Source: Okapia johnstoni
Taxonomy: Eukaryota; Chordata; Mammalia; Artiodactyla; Giraffidae
Assembly: GCA_024291935.2 (NCBI GenBank)
Contig: CM044312.1
Coordinates: forward strand, 44,651,001-44,715,000
DNA: 64,000 nucleotides
Direction: 5' to 3'
Positions within the stretch are counted from its first letter, which is position 1. Every line of letters starts with the position of its first letter. Position numbers and translations under genes: made by a program. The notes below the pieces were generated by a model that worked only from the letters and a program-made list of their open reading frames with translations, was not told the origin of the DNA and did not search any database. Positions 12,449 to 23,226 of the stretch are shown here, one piece after another.

Positions 12449-14597
12449 TCTTTTCTGGTTTTATATTGATGTGGGTTTATTTCACTCTTTGAGAAATTTA
12501 ATTTACACATATATACGTATATATGGATATGTATAGAGTAGTATATGTATAGTTGTTGTTCTTGTATATGTATAGAGAGTCCTGGAAGAATACACAAGTA
12601 ACCATTAACAGTTGTCACTTCTGACAGAATGCATGAGGGGATTTGGGTGGAAGAGAGGTGTACTTTTTTTTTTCTTTGTATACAACTTTGTACTTGTATA
12701 TTTTTATTTTGTATGACATTCATTTTTTCAATAAAAGAGAATTCATAGAAAGAACTACAAGATGGATCAGGCCACAAGTAAGCAGGGAAGACTGCTGGAA
12801 TCATGAGGCCCAAATCCCATTACTCCTTGTTGCTTATGGTTTACAGATGTTGAAATCTATGAATAGAAATGGAGAGACTTCAGCCTCCTCTTCTTCCAGG
12901 CTCAGGTAGACTTTTGGTCAGCAGATGTCAACTGCTTTTGGAAACATAAGCCAGCAGGTGTGCAAAACACAGAAGCCATGGCAGAAAGGCCCTGGCCTGG
13001 GCACATGTGGCTTGTTCCTTTAGCCCTCAGGATTTTCCCTGCTTCTGCCACTTGCCAGTCAAGCTGTCAGGTCAGAGAAACCTAGATGAGAGCTATGTAC
13101 TGCCTAGTAACTGCTAAGGAAGTTCCAGCTTACACAAGGTTTATCGGGAATGTGGACCTGCTTAACCTTAGGCAAGGTGGCTGGGGCAGGGACTTGAGCT
13201 GAGTGTACATCCTGTGAATACAGAGGCTTCTTTTCCTCTAGTGGACTGCAGAGGTGGGGCCAAGGATGTGGAAGCAGTTTGTAAGCCAAGAGCACCACAC
13301 AAATGAAAGGGCTTGCTCTTATTATAAGGGCTTGAAGGGAATGCAATGGGAGATGATCTGGCCCCTATAAAGGATTTTCCCCATGAACATCAAAGAATTG
13401 ATGAGGGGGGTGGTGGGAGGAGGATAAAGGTAGAGCTTGGAATGTTGGCTCTTCCTCAAAGGCACTTTCTACGCATTTTCTTTGCTGAGAATCAAATCCA
13501 GAGACGCCAATGATAATGATTCTCATTTTTATTACCGTTTTATTATTCAGGGTTGGTTCAGAGTTTCTTCCCTGCCAAAGGCATTTGAATGAAGATGAAA
13601 AGTGCCAAGTCAATATCTTGATGGAGCCAAGCCCCCTTTCTATAACCAAAGTCTTGGTGGACAGATGTGGTATCAGCTTGCTGTTGTAGTTCTGGCTCCA
13701 TATATCATCGTGACAAGGATCAAGGCTGTCCCTAACTTGTGGGGCTTGGCATTTCTGAATGGAAGGGACAGTGAAAAGAGTGTTTCTACAGATTAATTCT
13801 GGCTGTGTACAAAATGCTTAAGGAGGAATTCTCAGAGCAGACACATACTAGAGATTCTTAATAAATACATTGGAATTAACAACACTGTGCTTAATAAGAT
13901 TAGTTCCAGGGGTTCTAGCTGAGTGTCAGTAAGAGGGACAGTTATAATTATAAAACAATATGTCACAACTTGCTGACTATAAATCCAAACCTGCTTCAAC
14001 TTGAATAGAGAAAGGGATCATGAAATATAGGAAAGGCAAATTAAACAGAAGACATTAAAAGAAACTTATGTGTTAAATATATATAGGCACGTAATGACCA
14101 AGGGCTGTCTGTTCAGGAGTTATTAATAATAACAATAACCAATAATTATAGATCTTAAAAAATGTTTCAGAACAAAGAGGAGAAGCTAGCACTTATTGAA
14201 TGTACTTAGTGATATAATAGAAGCACAGTTTATGATGTGTGGGTCAAATGCTGCTTACCTCCATAGTTTAGCAAAAATCTTGTATGCACTTGTAAGACTT
14301 GTAAAACATCTGAGAACTTTGGTCTAAACGTCTAAAAAAGTAGATGTAAAAACTTGCAAAAAGCTTTTCTGTAAAAAATGATTTTTGTAAAAAACTTGCA
14401 AAGGATTGGTTATTTTCTAGTACAGAGGGGGGAAGGGGTTTCAATAGCCTTAGTGAAATCCAAGGAAAAGTTTGCATATCATCTTCATTTTTTCATTCAT
14501 TAATGGAGACTCTGCAGTGAACTTTGCAAGCCAGGATAATTCTATGTTAAGACAGAGAATATAATCAAGATTTCTAACCTTCTTTCATTTGGTCTTC
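12449..14597. other. Unassigned DNA with an AT-rich start
   Basis: The first 130 bases are rich in TATA/ATAC steps (about 12505-12560). No exon found. Around 14165-14215 a weak ACTTATTGAATGTACTTAG block could be the remnant of a MIR or L2 end. Confidence 0.4.
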
Positions 14598-15002
14598 AGT
14601 TAGTCAGTTCAGTTACTCAGTCGTCTCCAACTCTTTGCAACCCCATGTACTGCAGCACGCCAGGCTTACCTGTCCAACACCAACTCCCGGAGCTTACTCA
14701 AACTCATGTCCATCGCGTTGGTGATGCCATCCAACCATCTCATCCTTTGTCATCCCCTTCTCCTCCCACCTTCAATCTTTCCCAGCACCAGGGTCTTTTC
14801 AAATGAGTTAATTCTTCATATCAGGTGGCCAAAGTATTCAAGTTTCAGCTTCCACATCAGTCCTTCCAATGAATGTTCATGACTGATTTCCTTTAAGATT
14901 GACTGGTTTGATCTCCTTGCAGTCTAAGGGACTCTCAAGAGTCTTCTCCAACACCTCAGTTCAAAAGCATCAATTCTTAGGTGCTCAGCTTTCCTTATAA
15001 AC
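14598..15002 (-). mobile_element. BovB 3' fragment, left arm of inverted pair
   Basis: Reverse BovB. It starts at the 3' end (AGTCAGTTCAGTTACTCAG) and runs through CTCATCCTTTGTCATCCCC to GGTGCTCAGCTTTCC. In element sense the reading frame carries TGA at 14816-14818, at the codon that is CGA in the copy at 22480-23226. Together with the plus-strand fragment at 15118-15564 it forms two arms of about 400 bases pointing towards each other, with a spacer of about 150 bases. Confidence 0.88.
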
Positions 15003-15117
15003 TTTGGTCTTAATCATGACCATTTGGCCTTAATCATAACCGATTTATAGGATATTTGTCAAAAATGGGAGCAAAGAAAGCATCACAAAAACCTTGAAAA
15101 CCCTCATGGGTGGTAAA

Positions 15118-15564
15118 AGGGTCAAAGTAATGGTTTTTCCTATAGTCATGTATGGATGTGAGAGTTGGACCATAAGGAAGGCTGAGCCCCAAAGCATTGA
15201 TGCCTTTGAATTGTGGTTCTGGAGAAGACTCTTGAGAGTTCCTTGGACTGCAAAGAGATCAAATCAGTCAATCCTAAAGGAAATCAGTCATGAATATTCA
15301 TTGGAAGGACTGATGCTGAAGCTGAAACTTGAATACTTTGTCCACCTGATATGAAGAACTAATTCATTTGAAAAGACCCTGATGCTGGGAAGATTGAAGG
15401 CAGGAGGAGAAGGGGACAGCCAAGGAGGATACAGCATCACTGACTCCACAGACATGAGTTTGAGCAATCTCCAGGAGATAGTGGAGGACAGAGGAGCCTG
15501 GTGTGCTGTAGTCTATGGGGGCTGCAAAGAATCGGACACAACTTAACAAGTGTACAGCAACAAG
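15118..15564 (+). mobile_element. BovB 3' fragment, right arm of inverted pair
   Basis: Forward BovB fragment starting in the sequence for [20 protein letters not shown] and ending in ACTTAACAAGTGTACAGCAAC. The frame is closed by TGA at 15352-15354, the same codon that is TGA at 11350-11352. The tail type (CAGCAAC) differs from the CAGTTCAG type of the facing arm. This suggests two separate insertions rather than a local inversion. Confidence 0.88.
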
Positions 15565-15820
15565 GTGGTAAAAATGGGCTTAAAAGTTTTGTTTCACTGA
15601 TATCTCAGATCATGAGAGTTTTAAGAATTAAAATTTTCTGAGATAATTTATTTGTTAACTTCCAAATTCATAAAATTACTTTTTCTTGCTGATGTAACAA
15701 ATGCTTTGGACTTGAAAGTGAAGGAAATTTAAAAGAACTCTGAATATCTGTCCTTTTCACATATCAGCCAAGTCAAGTGAATGTGTGGATACAACAGCAA
15801 AGAACTGAAGCCTGAACTCA

Positions 15821-16075
15821 GTTGAGTTCAATCACTCAGTCATGTCCAGCTCTTTCGACCCCACTGACTGCAGCATGCCAGGCTTCCCTGTCCATCACCA
15901 ACTCCCAGAGCTTGCTCAAACTCATGTCCATTGAGTTGGTGATGCCATCCAACCATCTCATCCTCTGTTGTCCCCTTCTCCTCCTGCCTTCAGTTTTTCC
16001 CAGCATCAGGGTCTTTTCTAATGAGTCAGTTCTTTGCATCAGGTGGCCAAAGTATTGTAGCTTCAGCTTCAGCAT
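15821..16075 (-). mobile_element. BovB 3' fragment
   Basis: Reverse BovB 3' end, about 255 bp. A 10-bp target-site duplication with one mismatch (CCTGAACTCA at 15811-15820, CCCGAACTCA at 16076-16085) sets both edges. The open minus frame at 15836-16075 gives [20 protein letters not shown]. The codon that is CGA in the 22480 copy is CAA here (16034-16036). Confidence 0.9.
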
Positions 16076-16085
16076 CCCGAACTCA

Positions 16086-16361
16086 TTTCCCTACAGTGTC
16101 AGCTATGCATGTTGAATAACTAGAGAGCTATTTTGTTTTTTCTGTTTATTTGCTTTTGTTAAACAAGTCACAATTTCAGAGTGATTCACAGATTTATGTA
16201 GATTTGGAATTGTATTTAAATGTGTGTTACTCCTCTGGGGGAACAATCTCAGATTTGCCTAAATTATGTAATAAGTGGTGACAAAGTGTAAAGGAGTACT
16301 GATTAAGCTAAAAATTTTCACAAAGGAGACACAGTTTCTCTGGAATTTTGAATATCAAGCT
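16086..16361. other. Unassigned short stretch
   Basis: AT-rich, with no repeat or exon recognised. Confidence 0.4.
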
Positions 16362-16375
16362 ATGAATTCAAGAAA

Positions 16376-16586
16376 GTGTGAAAGTGTTAGTCACTCAGTC
16401 ATGTCTGACTCTGCGATCCCATGGACTGTAGCCCTCCAGGTTTCTCTGTCTATGGAATTCTCCAGGCAAGAATATTGGAGTAAGGAGCCATTCCCTTCTC
16501 CGGGGGATCTTCCTGACCCAGGCATTGAACCTGGATGTCCTACATTGCAAGCAGATTCTTTACCATCTGAGCCACTAGGGAAGCCC
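16376..16586 (-). mobile_element. Bov-tA SINE, full length
   Basis: Complete minus-orientation Bov-tA from the GTGTGAAAGTGTTAGTCACTC end to the tRNA head (TTTACCATCTGAGCCACTAG, GGAAGCCC). A 14-bp target-site duplication with one mismatch lies at 16362-16375 (ATGAATTCAAGAAA) and 16587-16600 (ATGAATCCAAGAAA). Confidence 0.93.
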
Positions 16587-16802
16587 ATGAATCCAAGAAA
16601 TATTTGGCTGCAAATTCCGTTTCTGGGCACTGTTTGGGCTCTCTGGGCTCTGAGCAAGGATATTCTCTCATAGAGCTATTGATAGTGATGTAAATCAAAA
16701 GTCGGAATTGACATGCCTCCTGCTTGAATATGCCACCTAATTCTAGAGACCAGTTCCATTGGGTAAATACTCGGTATGGCATAAGTTGTAGGTTGTTGAG
16801 TA

Positions 16803-16862
16803 TCGGGAAAGAAAGAAAGGAAAGAAGGGGGAGAAAAGGAAAGAAGGAAGGAAGGAGGAAGG
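16803..16862 (+). repeat. GAAA/GGAA-rich simple repeat
   Basis: Purine-only run made of GAAA, GGAA and GAAG units, degenerate, about 60 bases. A (GTT)n-like run follows near 16906-16921. Confidence 0.8.
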
Positions 16863-17099
16863 CATTTGGTTTTTAATTTTTGTTCCTAGAAGGCAGACAT
16901 TTGGTTTTGTTGTTGTTGTTGTTCCTATATTTTTTCAATTATTTATTGCACTCATTCACTCAACATTGAGAGACTTCTAAATGAAAGTCTGTGTTGGGTA
17001 TGGTTGTTTATGTGGAGAGTGGTACAGGAGGATACAAAGATGAATCAGATATTTTACACTCAAAATGCTTATCATCTAAAAGAGGAATTTGTCAGTCAG

Positions 17100-17490
17100 C
17101 TTTCGATATGCTGTGCTTTTGTAACAAATGATCCCCAGGTCTCAGTGGGACAAAGATTTATTCTCATTTATGCTCATATCACCTGAAGATCAGCTGTCAT
17201 GTTCATTTCATTCTGGAACTCAGCCCGAAGCAGCAGCCTTTATCAGGAGCATGCCACTTACATGTAGTGGGAAAAGGAGAAAGGAAATTGGGAAGGAAAA
17301 AGGCAAAAGATGGCCATTAAAGGTTGTGTTCCTATCTCACTGGCCAAAGTAAGTCATGTGGCCTAGCCTGTTGGGAAAGGGGCATGAATGTTCTCCGACA
17401 GGGAAGCACTGCATATGGCCACAGTCTGGGGTTTCTGATCCTCTTGCAGTGAGGGCAGCAAATAATTGCAAACAACAATGCAATCAATTA
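17100..17490. repeat. Probable ancient interspersed repeat, family unsure
   Basis: The block CTGGCCAAAGTAAGTCATGTGG with GGGAAAGGGGCATGAATG downstream and AATGCAATCAATTAC at the end fits a common old mammalian repeat that I cannot name. A second copy of the same block (GACCAAAGAGAGTCACGTGG) lies at 42640-42790. A small (CA)n run lies at about 17503-17513. Confidence 0.45.
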
Positions 17491-17599
17491 CAGGGAGATA
17501 AACACACACACACAATATCAGATATGTGCACTCTATATATAATATACCAGACAGTGGGAAATGATGGGCATCCCAAAGGCAGGGACATTTCCCTGTTCT

Positions 17600-17775
17600 G
17601 CCCCTTAGAAACCAGTTTGACTTGAATAAGGCACTTAACCTCTCTGAGCCTGTTTCCTTACTTGAAAAGTTAGGATAATTTCATAGCTTTGTGGTAAGCA
17701 TTGAAATATTCAATTCAAGTTAAATGCTAAACAGAAAGCCTGGCATTCAGTTATTATTTTTTAAAAAAATTCTCC
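17600..17775 (+). repeat. MIR SINE
   Basis: Forward MIR: AATAAGGCACTTAACCTCTC, TGAGCCTGTTTCCTTACTTG, AAAAGTTAGGATAATTTCATAG, then CCTGGCATTCAGTTATTATT. Edges are approximate. Confidence 0.7.
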
Positions 17776-17869
17776 TTCTCCTTCATATTCTCTTCTTTCA
17801 TCTTATCATTCTTGTTATTTCATTTCAGAATTATAGAGAATGCTTTCTGGACATGGCATTTAATCTGAG

Positions 17870-18011
17870 GCTCAAAATTTGGATAATATTTGAACAGATA
17901 GCAGAGAGATTAACTCTGCACCTCAGTTTTCCCATTTTAAAAATGGGAATAGTAATTGTGTCTTAGAGTTGGTATAAGGTTAAATGAGTTAAAGATACTG
18001 ATAAGCACAGT
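17870..18011 (+). repeat. MIR SINE, left half (split by BovB)
   Basis: Forward MIR core: TTAACTCTGCACCTCAGTTT, TCCCATTTTAAAAATGGGA, GTTAAATGAGTTAAAGATAC, ending in AAGCACAG. The element continues at 19391 with GCACAGTGCCTGGCATATTG. The 1.38-kb BovB insertion lies between the two halves, so the BovB is younger than this MIR. Confidence 0.82.
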
Positions 18012-19390
18012 TCAGTTCAGTTCAATCGCTCAGTCGTGTCCGACTCTTTGTGACCCCATGAATTGCAGCATGCCAGGCCTCCCTGTCCATCACCAACTCC
18101 TGGAGTCTACCCAAACCCATGTCCATCGAGTCAGTGATGCCATCCAACCATCTCATCCTCTGTCGTCCCCTTCTCCTCCTGCACCCAATCCTACCCAGCA
18201 TTAGGGTCTTTTCCAATGAGTCAACTCTTTGCACGAGGTGGCCAAAGTATTGGAGTTTCAGCTTCAGCATCAGTCCTTCCAATAAACACCCAGGGTTGAT
18301 CTCCTTTAGGATGGATTGATTGGATCTCCTTGCAGTCCAAGGGACTCTCAAGAGTCTTCTCCAACACCACAGTTCAAAAGCATCAATTCTGTGGTGCTCA
18401 GCTTTCTTCACCATCCAACTCTCACATCCATACATGACCACTGGAAAAACCATAGCCTTGACTAGACGGACCTTTGTTGGCAAAGTAATGTCTCTGCTTT
18501 TAAATATGCTATCTAGGTTGGCCATAACCTTCCTTCCAAGGAGTAAGTGTCTTTTAATTTCATGGCTGCAATCACCATCAGCAGTGATTTTGGAGCCCCA
18601 AAACATAAAGTCTGGCACTGTTTCCACTGTTTCCCCATCTATTTCCCATGAAGTGATGGGACCAGATGCCATGATCTTAGTTTTCTGAACGTTGAGCTTC
18701 AAGCCAACTTTTTCACTCTCCTCTTTCACTTTCATCAAGAGGCTCTTTAGTTCTTCTTCACTTTTTGCCATAAGGGTGGTGTCATCTGCATATCTGAGGT
18801 TATTGATATTTCTCCCGGCAATCTTGATTCCAGCTTGTGTTTCTTCCAGCCCAGAGTTTCTCATGATGTACTCTGCATAGAAGTTAAATAAGCAGGGTGA
18901 CAATATACAGCCTTGACGTACTCCTTTTCCTATTTGGAACCAGTCTGTTGTTCCATGTCCAGTTCTAACTGTTGCTTCCTGACCTGCATACAGGTTTCTC
19001 AAGAGACAGGTCAGATGGTCTGGTATTCCCATCTCTTTCAGAATTTTCCACAGTTTATTGTGATCCACACAGTCAAAGGCTTTGGCATAGTCAATAAAGC
19101 AGAAATAGATGTTTGTCTGGAACTCTCTTGCTTTTTCGATGATCCAGTGGATATTGGCAATTTGATCTCTGGTTCCTCTGCCTTTTCTAAAACCAGCTTG
19201 AACATCTGGAAGTTCATGGTTCACATATTGCTGAAGCCTGGCTTGGAGAATTTTGAGCATTACTTTACTAGCATGTGAGATGAGTGCAATTGTGCGGTAG
19301 TTTGAGCATTCTTTGGCATTGCCTTTCTTTGGGATTGGAATGAAAACTGACCTTTTCCAGTCCTGTGGCCACTGCTGAGTTTTCCAAATT
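18012..19390 (-). mobile_element. BovB LINE, 5'-truncated, open RT frame
   Basis: The longest BovB copy in the window, about 1.38 kb, in reverse orientation. The 3' end (CAGTTCAGTTCAATCGCTC) is at the left. At the right it stops abruptly inside the reverse-transcriptase ORF. It has no endonuclease region or 5' end. The insertion sits in a MIR, and a short direct repeat GCACAGT lies at 18005-18011 and 19391-19397. This is a plausible 7-bp target-site duplication, although MIR and BovB bases may overlap there. 5' truncation is the usual result of target-primed reverse transcription. Confidence 0.95.
18022..19390 (-). pseudogene. BovB reverse-transcriptase ORF, 5'-truncated, no stops
   Basis: The frame reads without a stop from the truncation edge to the stop codon at 18022, about 456 codons. 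The first ATG is at 19258-19260 and gives 412 residues. Visible RT blocks in order: the [10 protein letters not shown] region upstream of that [34 protein letters not shown] (first catalytic Asp), [19 protein letters not shown], and [13 protein letters not shown] with the YADD pair. The C-terminal part then carries the cysteine/tryptophan-rich [13 protein letters not shown] and a basic [11 protein letters not shown] stretch. In RTE elements an apurinic endonuclease domain precedes the RT. It is absent here, and I see no promoter, so the copy cannot be autonomous. Lack of stops and frameshifts suggests a younger or recently homogenised copy than the others nearby. Confidence 0.9.
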
Positions 19391-19440
19391 GCACAGTGCC
19401 TGGCATATTGTGAACAATATGTAAGTATTTGTTAGATATA
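19391..19440 (+). repeat. MIR SINE, right half
   Basis: GCACAGTGCCTGGCATATTG, then GTAAGTATTTGTTAGATATA: the tail of the MIR interrupted by BovB at 18012-19390. Confidence 0.78.
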
Positions 19441-20189
19441 AATACACAGGTGAAGACTAAAACTGGGCCAGAGACAGAAAGGATGTTCAGATTGAGAAGA
19501 TGAGAAGAGCAAAAGGATGAAAGAACCAGGGAAGGTTTGAGGAATGCAAGGGGAACAGAAAATAAATAGGTTTGGTTGTGACATTACCAAACCAAGCTTG
19601 GCTCTGCTTGCCTTCCATGCAACAAAGCCAGTTTACAGACACTAGGTTGTGGTAGAGGAAGGCGCAGCATTTATTTGCAGAGTCAAGCAAGGAGTACAGG
19701 GAACCCATGTTCAAAAGACCCATTCTCCCTGGTGGTTTTCGGGAAGAGATTTTAAAGGCAAATCTGCGGTAAAGGCTGTGGGTTGTGACTTTCTTCTGAC
19801 TGGTTGGTGTTGCAGGAATCTCAGTCATCAGCCTTCTAGTTCCAAACAGTGTGAGGTCTCCATACCTCTGCTCAGCTTGAAGTTACCATCCTCCCCATGG
19901 GTGGGGGCCTTAGTTCCTACAGAAGAACACAAAGATATGAATCAGGTAACAACCTATATCAGGTAACAATGTATATCCCTTGAGGAAGAACTAGGACTCT
20001 ATTTTATTGCCACCCTATTTTTTTTTAATAGCTATTCCTCTGTTTTTGAATTCTTTCACTTCTCTAGTTAATAACTGTTTAGATCTTGCCTTTGGAACTT
20101 AGGGAGGGCCTGCCAACGAGAAACAGGGGACATGGGAAGGTTTTTGTACCCAGCCCACAGGTCCTATTGAGTTTTAGTCTCACAGTAAG
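19441..20189. other. Unassigned DNA, no gene seen
   Basis: No repeat family or exon recognised. Frames of 113 codons (19487-19828, minus) and 105 codons (19649-19966, plus) overlap on opposite strands and show no domain. Confidence 0.4.
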
Positions 20190-20790
20190 TATGAAGTCAA
20201 GTGTCATAGAAGATGGGGCTAAAGAGGTTCTGAGGGGCCTGAGCATTGGGACTTTATTCTGTAGGCAGGCGGGGCACAGTTTGAGCTGTACTTCAGAAAG
20301 ATCAGTGCTGTCCGTGTAAGACAGGTAGGAGTATCAGAGATGGGAGCCAGGAATGCACAGGAGAAGGATGCTGCAGACCTTAGTGGAGTTCAAAGACAAC
20401 CACCCTTGGACAGTGCCAGAGAACACAGAGAGAAAGGGCCACTGCACGAGGGGGCATGGAGGTTCAACAGGCCTGGGACTTGATAGATGGGAACTGGGTG
20501 ACAAGGTGGGTGAAGCAGGTGTGGATAGGGAAGAGACATAATAAAATTTCTCTAAAAAGCAACTTGGAAGTGGGTGTTCAGATGCTACCTATGACTATTG
20601 TCACCCAGATCTCTCTCCAAGTCCTAAACAAGAGCAGCTGTACTGAAGAAGTTTGAATCAGGAGACTGAGAAGGGACCCGGGTAGTGGGAGAGGAAAGGC
20701 AGATTGGGCGGGAGGATTGAAAGTGGAAAACTTGGGAGAAGAGAGCAAGGTCTAGGATGAACCTAGGCTAGAGGTGCAGAAAGGAAAGTG
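20190..20790 (-). repeat. L2 LINE fragment
   Basis: Reverse L2. Recognisable blocks in order: GGGGCCTGAGCATTGGGAC with TTTATTCTGTAGGCAGG, GGGCACAGTTTGAGC, AGAAAGATCAGTGCTGTCCG, then a later GTCTAGGATGAACCTAGG block. They follow the reverse complement of the L2 region between the RT and the 3' end. Divergence is high and the interior near 20500-20640 is not clearly L2. Confidence 0.65.
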
Positions 20791-22479
20791 GGACTATGCC
20801 ATCTTCTAAGATACCAGCCTTTTTTATGTCTCCAGTGTATTACCAAGTGAAATACAGACTTCTAGTAAACAATGGACAATATGATAATAATTTTTGTTAA
20901 AAAGAAATAATATGTATTCCTAGTCATAGGAGAAGATAAAAGTATATATACTTAATTTTAGCAGTGGTGAAATTATAGATGATTAAAATTTTTTACCCTT
21001 TGTTTCCTAACTTTTTCTGCATGCACATACAGTAGTTTTATAGGATAAATATTAAATAATAGCTTCTATGAACAAGGAGAAAGAAAGAGAGAAAGGAACT
21101 ATCCCTGCCATAAAGAACTTAAAAAATTTATGTACACACACACAATTTATGCTATTGTTTTGTGACACTTAGAACATATACTCTAATAAAAACAGATGTG
21201 CAAACAATCTTTTGGCAAGCAACACGTTCAAAGATTGGGGGCTGCCTGCAGCTGATTACATTGCCAGTGTGTCAGAACCAGGTTTTTAAGTTCAAAATGC
21301 TTGCTAACAGAAATCATTACAATACACAGGCTAGATTGAAGGGAAATACCAGCCTAAAATTTGGATACATTTAAAAGAAAATGTTTCAATGTGTTTATAT
21401 TCCCAACTCAGCCTCAAAGAGGTAACCTTTCAACTTAAGAGTCATTTTGGACAAAGTTCTTGAAATTGTCTTGTATATAAAACCCAATTGGTTGTGACTA
21501 TTGAAAAATGTTACTTTTTTCTTGTAGCCAGAATATGTAGCAAATGAGAGTTCTCTAAGTGATTTGGCAAGAAATTAATCTTTAGATTGTTTTAATATGG
21601 GATCTGAATTGTTTTGCTTTTTTCCCCCCTTTCTTTGATTCTTGTTAAAGGTAGACTGAAAATATTTCCTTCAAGGAAGGTTTGAAGATTAAGTCCTCCC
21701 TGCCTTGGAAAAGAAGCATTTGATGCTTATTTGCTGGAGATTCAAGGGAATTGGGGTTTATATGAAAAAGTGGAGTGACTTGTCAATGTAGTTTGTAGAT
21801 AAGGACTTTTCCTGAGTCAGAAAGTTTTCCTTAGGGCCACAGGAATAAAGAGGTCAGTGGGTCTGGGATGATGAGGAAAGGGACCTTTCTCCTTGTCAGT
21901 GTTCTGGGAGTTGGCAAGTTTCCAGAAGGAATGGCTAGAGAAACAGGACCATAGGTCTAAGCTTTCCCCAAATATGGCTTTGAAGGGAACAAACAAAAGC
22001 GGCCAATGATCTTCCCAGGGACAACCATAATGACCATGTTATGAATAACTATCTTCTATTCCTCCCTGCTTCTAAGCCTTGGCCCTGCTTTAGATCCTAG
22101 AGCCTAGAAATACCCCTGACTTGGAAAGGAAGGCCCAAGAACATCTAAAGTTACGTTTCCAATAGATCCTGGCAGGATGTAGACTTGGATTTGAAATTAG
22201 ATAACATCAAAGATAATATATTTCTTGAACATCTGAGTTTGAGGACTGAGTACAATATTGAATAAAAGGATGATCCAGTGATTTACTCTTTGGATTGTGC
22301 ACACTGTTTATGAAGATTTAGAATGACACAAATGTAGTATACCTGCTCAGTTCCCATTTTGGACTGAGGCACTCATTCTCTCAGCTTCCAGGAGGGGTGG
22401 CTGCTGAAGGATTGTAGCTGTGATTCTTTCTGGGAATTGCCCTCTGCCAAAGGAAGCAGCCTTGCTCTCTGCTCAGAGG
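20791..22479. other. Unassigned AT-rich DNA, no gene seen
   Basis: No repeat or exon recognised in about 1.7 kb. There are short (CA)n steps near 21131-21143. Confidence 0.4.
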
Positions 22480-23226
22480 TTCAGTTCAGTTCAGTCGCTC
22501 AGTCGTGTCTGACTCTTTGCGACCCCATGAATCGCAGCACACCAGGCCTCCCTGTCCATCACCAAATCCCGGAGCTTACCCAAACCCATGTCCATCGAGT
22601 TGGTGATGCCATCCAACCATCTCATCCTCTGTCATCCCCTTCTCCTCTTGCCCCCAATCCTTCCCGGCATCAGGGTCTTTTCCAATGAGTCAACTCTTCG
22701 CATGAGGTGGCCAAAGTATTGGAGTTTCAGCTTCAACATCAGTCCTTCCAATGAACACCCAGGACTGATCTCCTTTAGGATGGACTGGTTGGACCTTCTT
22801 GCAGTCCAAGGGACTCTCAAGAGTCTTCTCCAACACCACAGTTCAAAAGCATCAATTCTGCGGCGCTCAGCTTTCTTCACCGTCCAACTCTCACACCCAT
22901 ATATGACCACTGGAAAAACCATAGCCTTGACTAGACGGACCTTTGTTGGCAAAGTAATGTCTCTGCTTTAAAATATGCTATTTAGGTTGGTCATAACCTT
23001 CCTTCCAAGGAGTAAGCGTCTTTTAATTTCATGGCTGCAATCACCATCAGCAGTGATTTTGGAGCCCAGAAAAATAAAGTCTGACACTGTTTCCACTGTT
23101 TCCCCATCTATTTCCCATGAAGTGATGGGACCAGATGCCATGATCTTAGTTTTCTGAACGTTGAGCTTTAAGCCAACTTTTTCACTCTCCTCTTTCACTT
23201 TCATCAAGAGGCTCTTTAGTTCTTCT
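22480..23226 (-). mobile_element. BovB LINE fragment with two nonsense changes
   Basis: Reverse BovB, about 747 bp, 5'-truncated after the YADD region. It aligns without visible length change to the left half of the 18012-19390 copy. In element sense the frame has two stops. One is TAA at 22968-22970, where the other copy reads AAA (Lys). The other is TGA at 22632-22634, where the other copy reads CGA. The latter is a CpG transition. The frames between them (22632-22952 and 22968-23207) are otherwise open. No clear target-site duplication was found. Confidence 0.93.

Noticed and set aside
18320..18688. 122-codon plus-strand frame, and 22588-22971 likewise
   Set aside because: These are opposite-strand shadows of the BovB reverse-transcriptase sequence.
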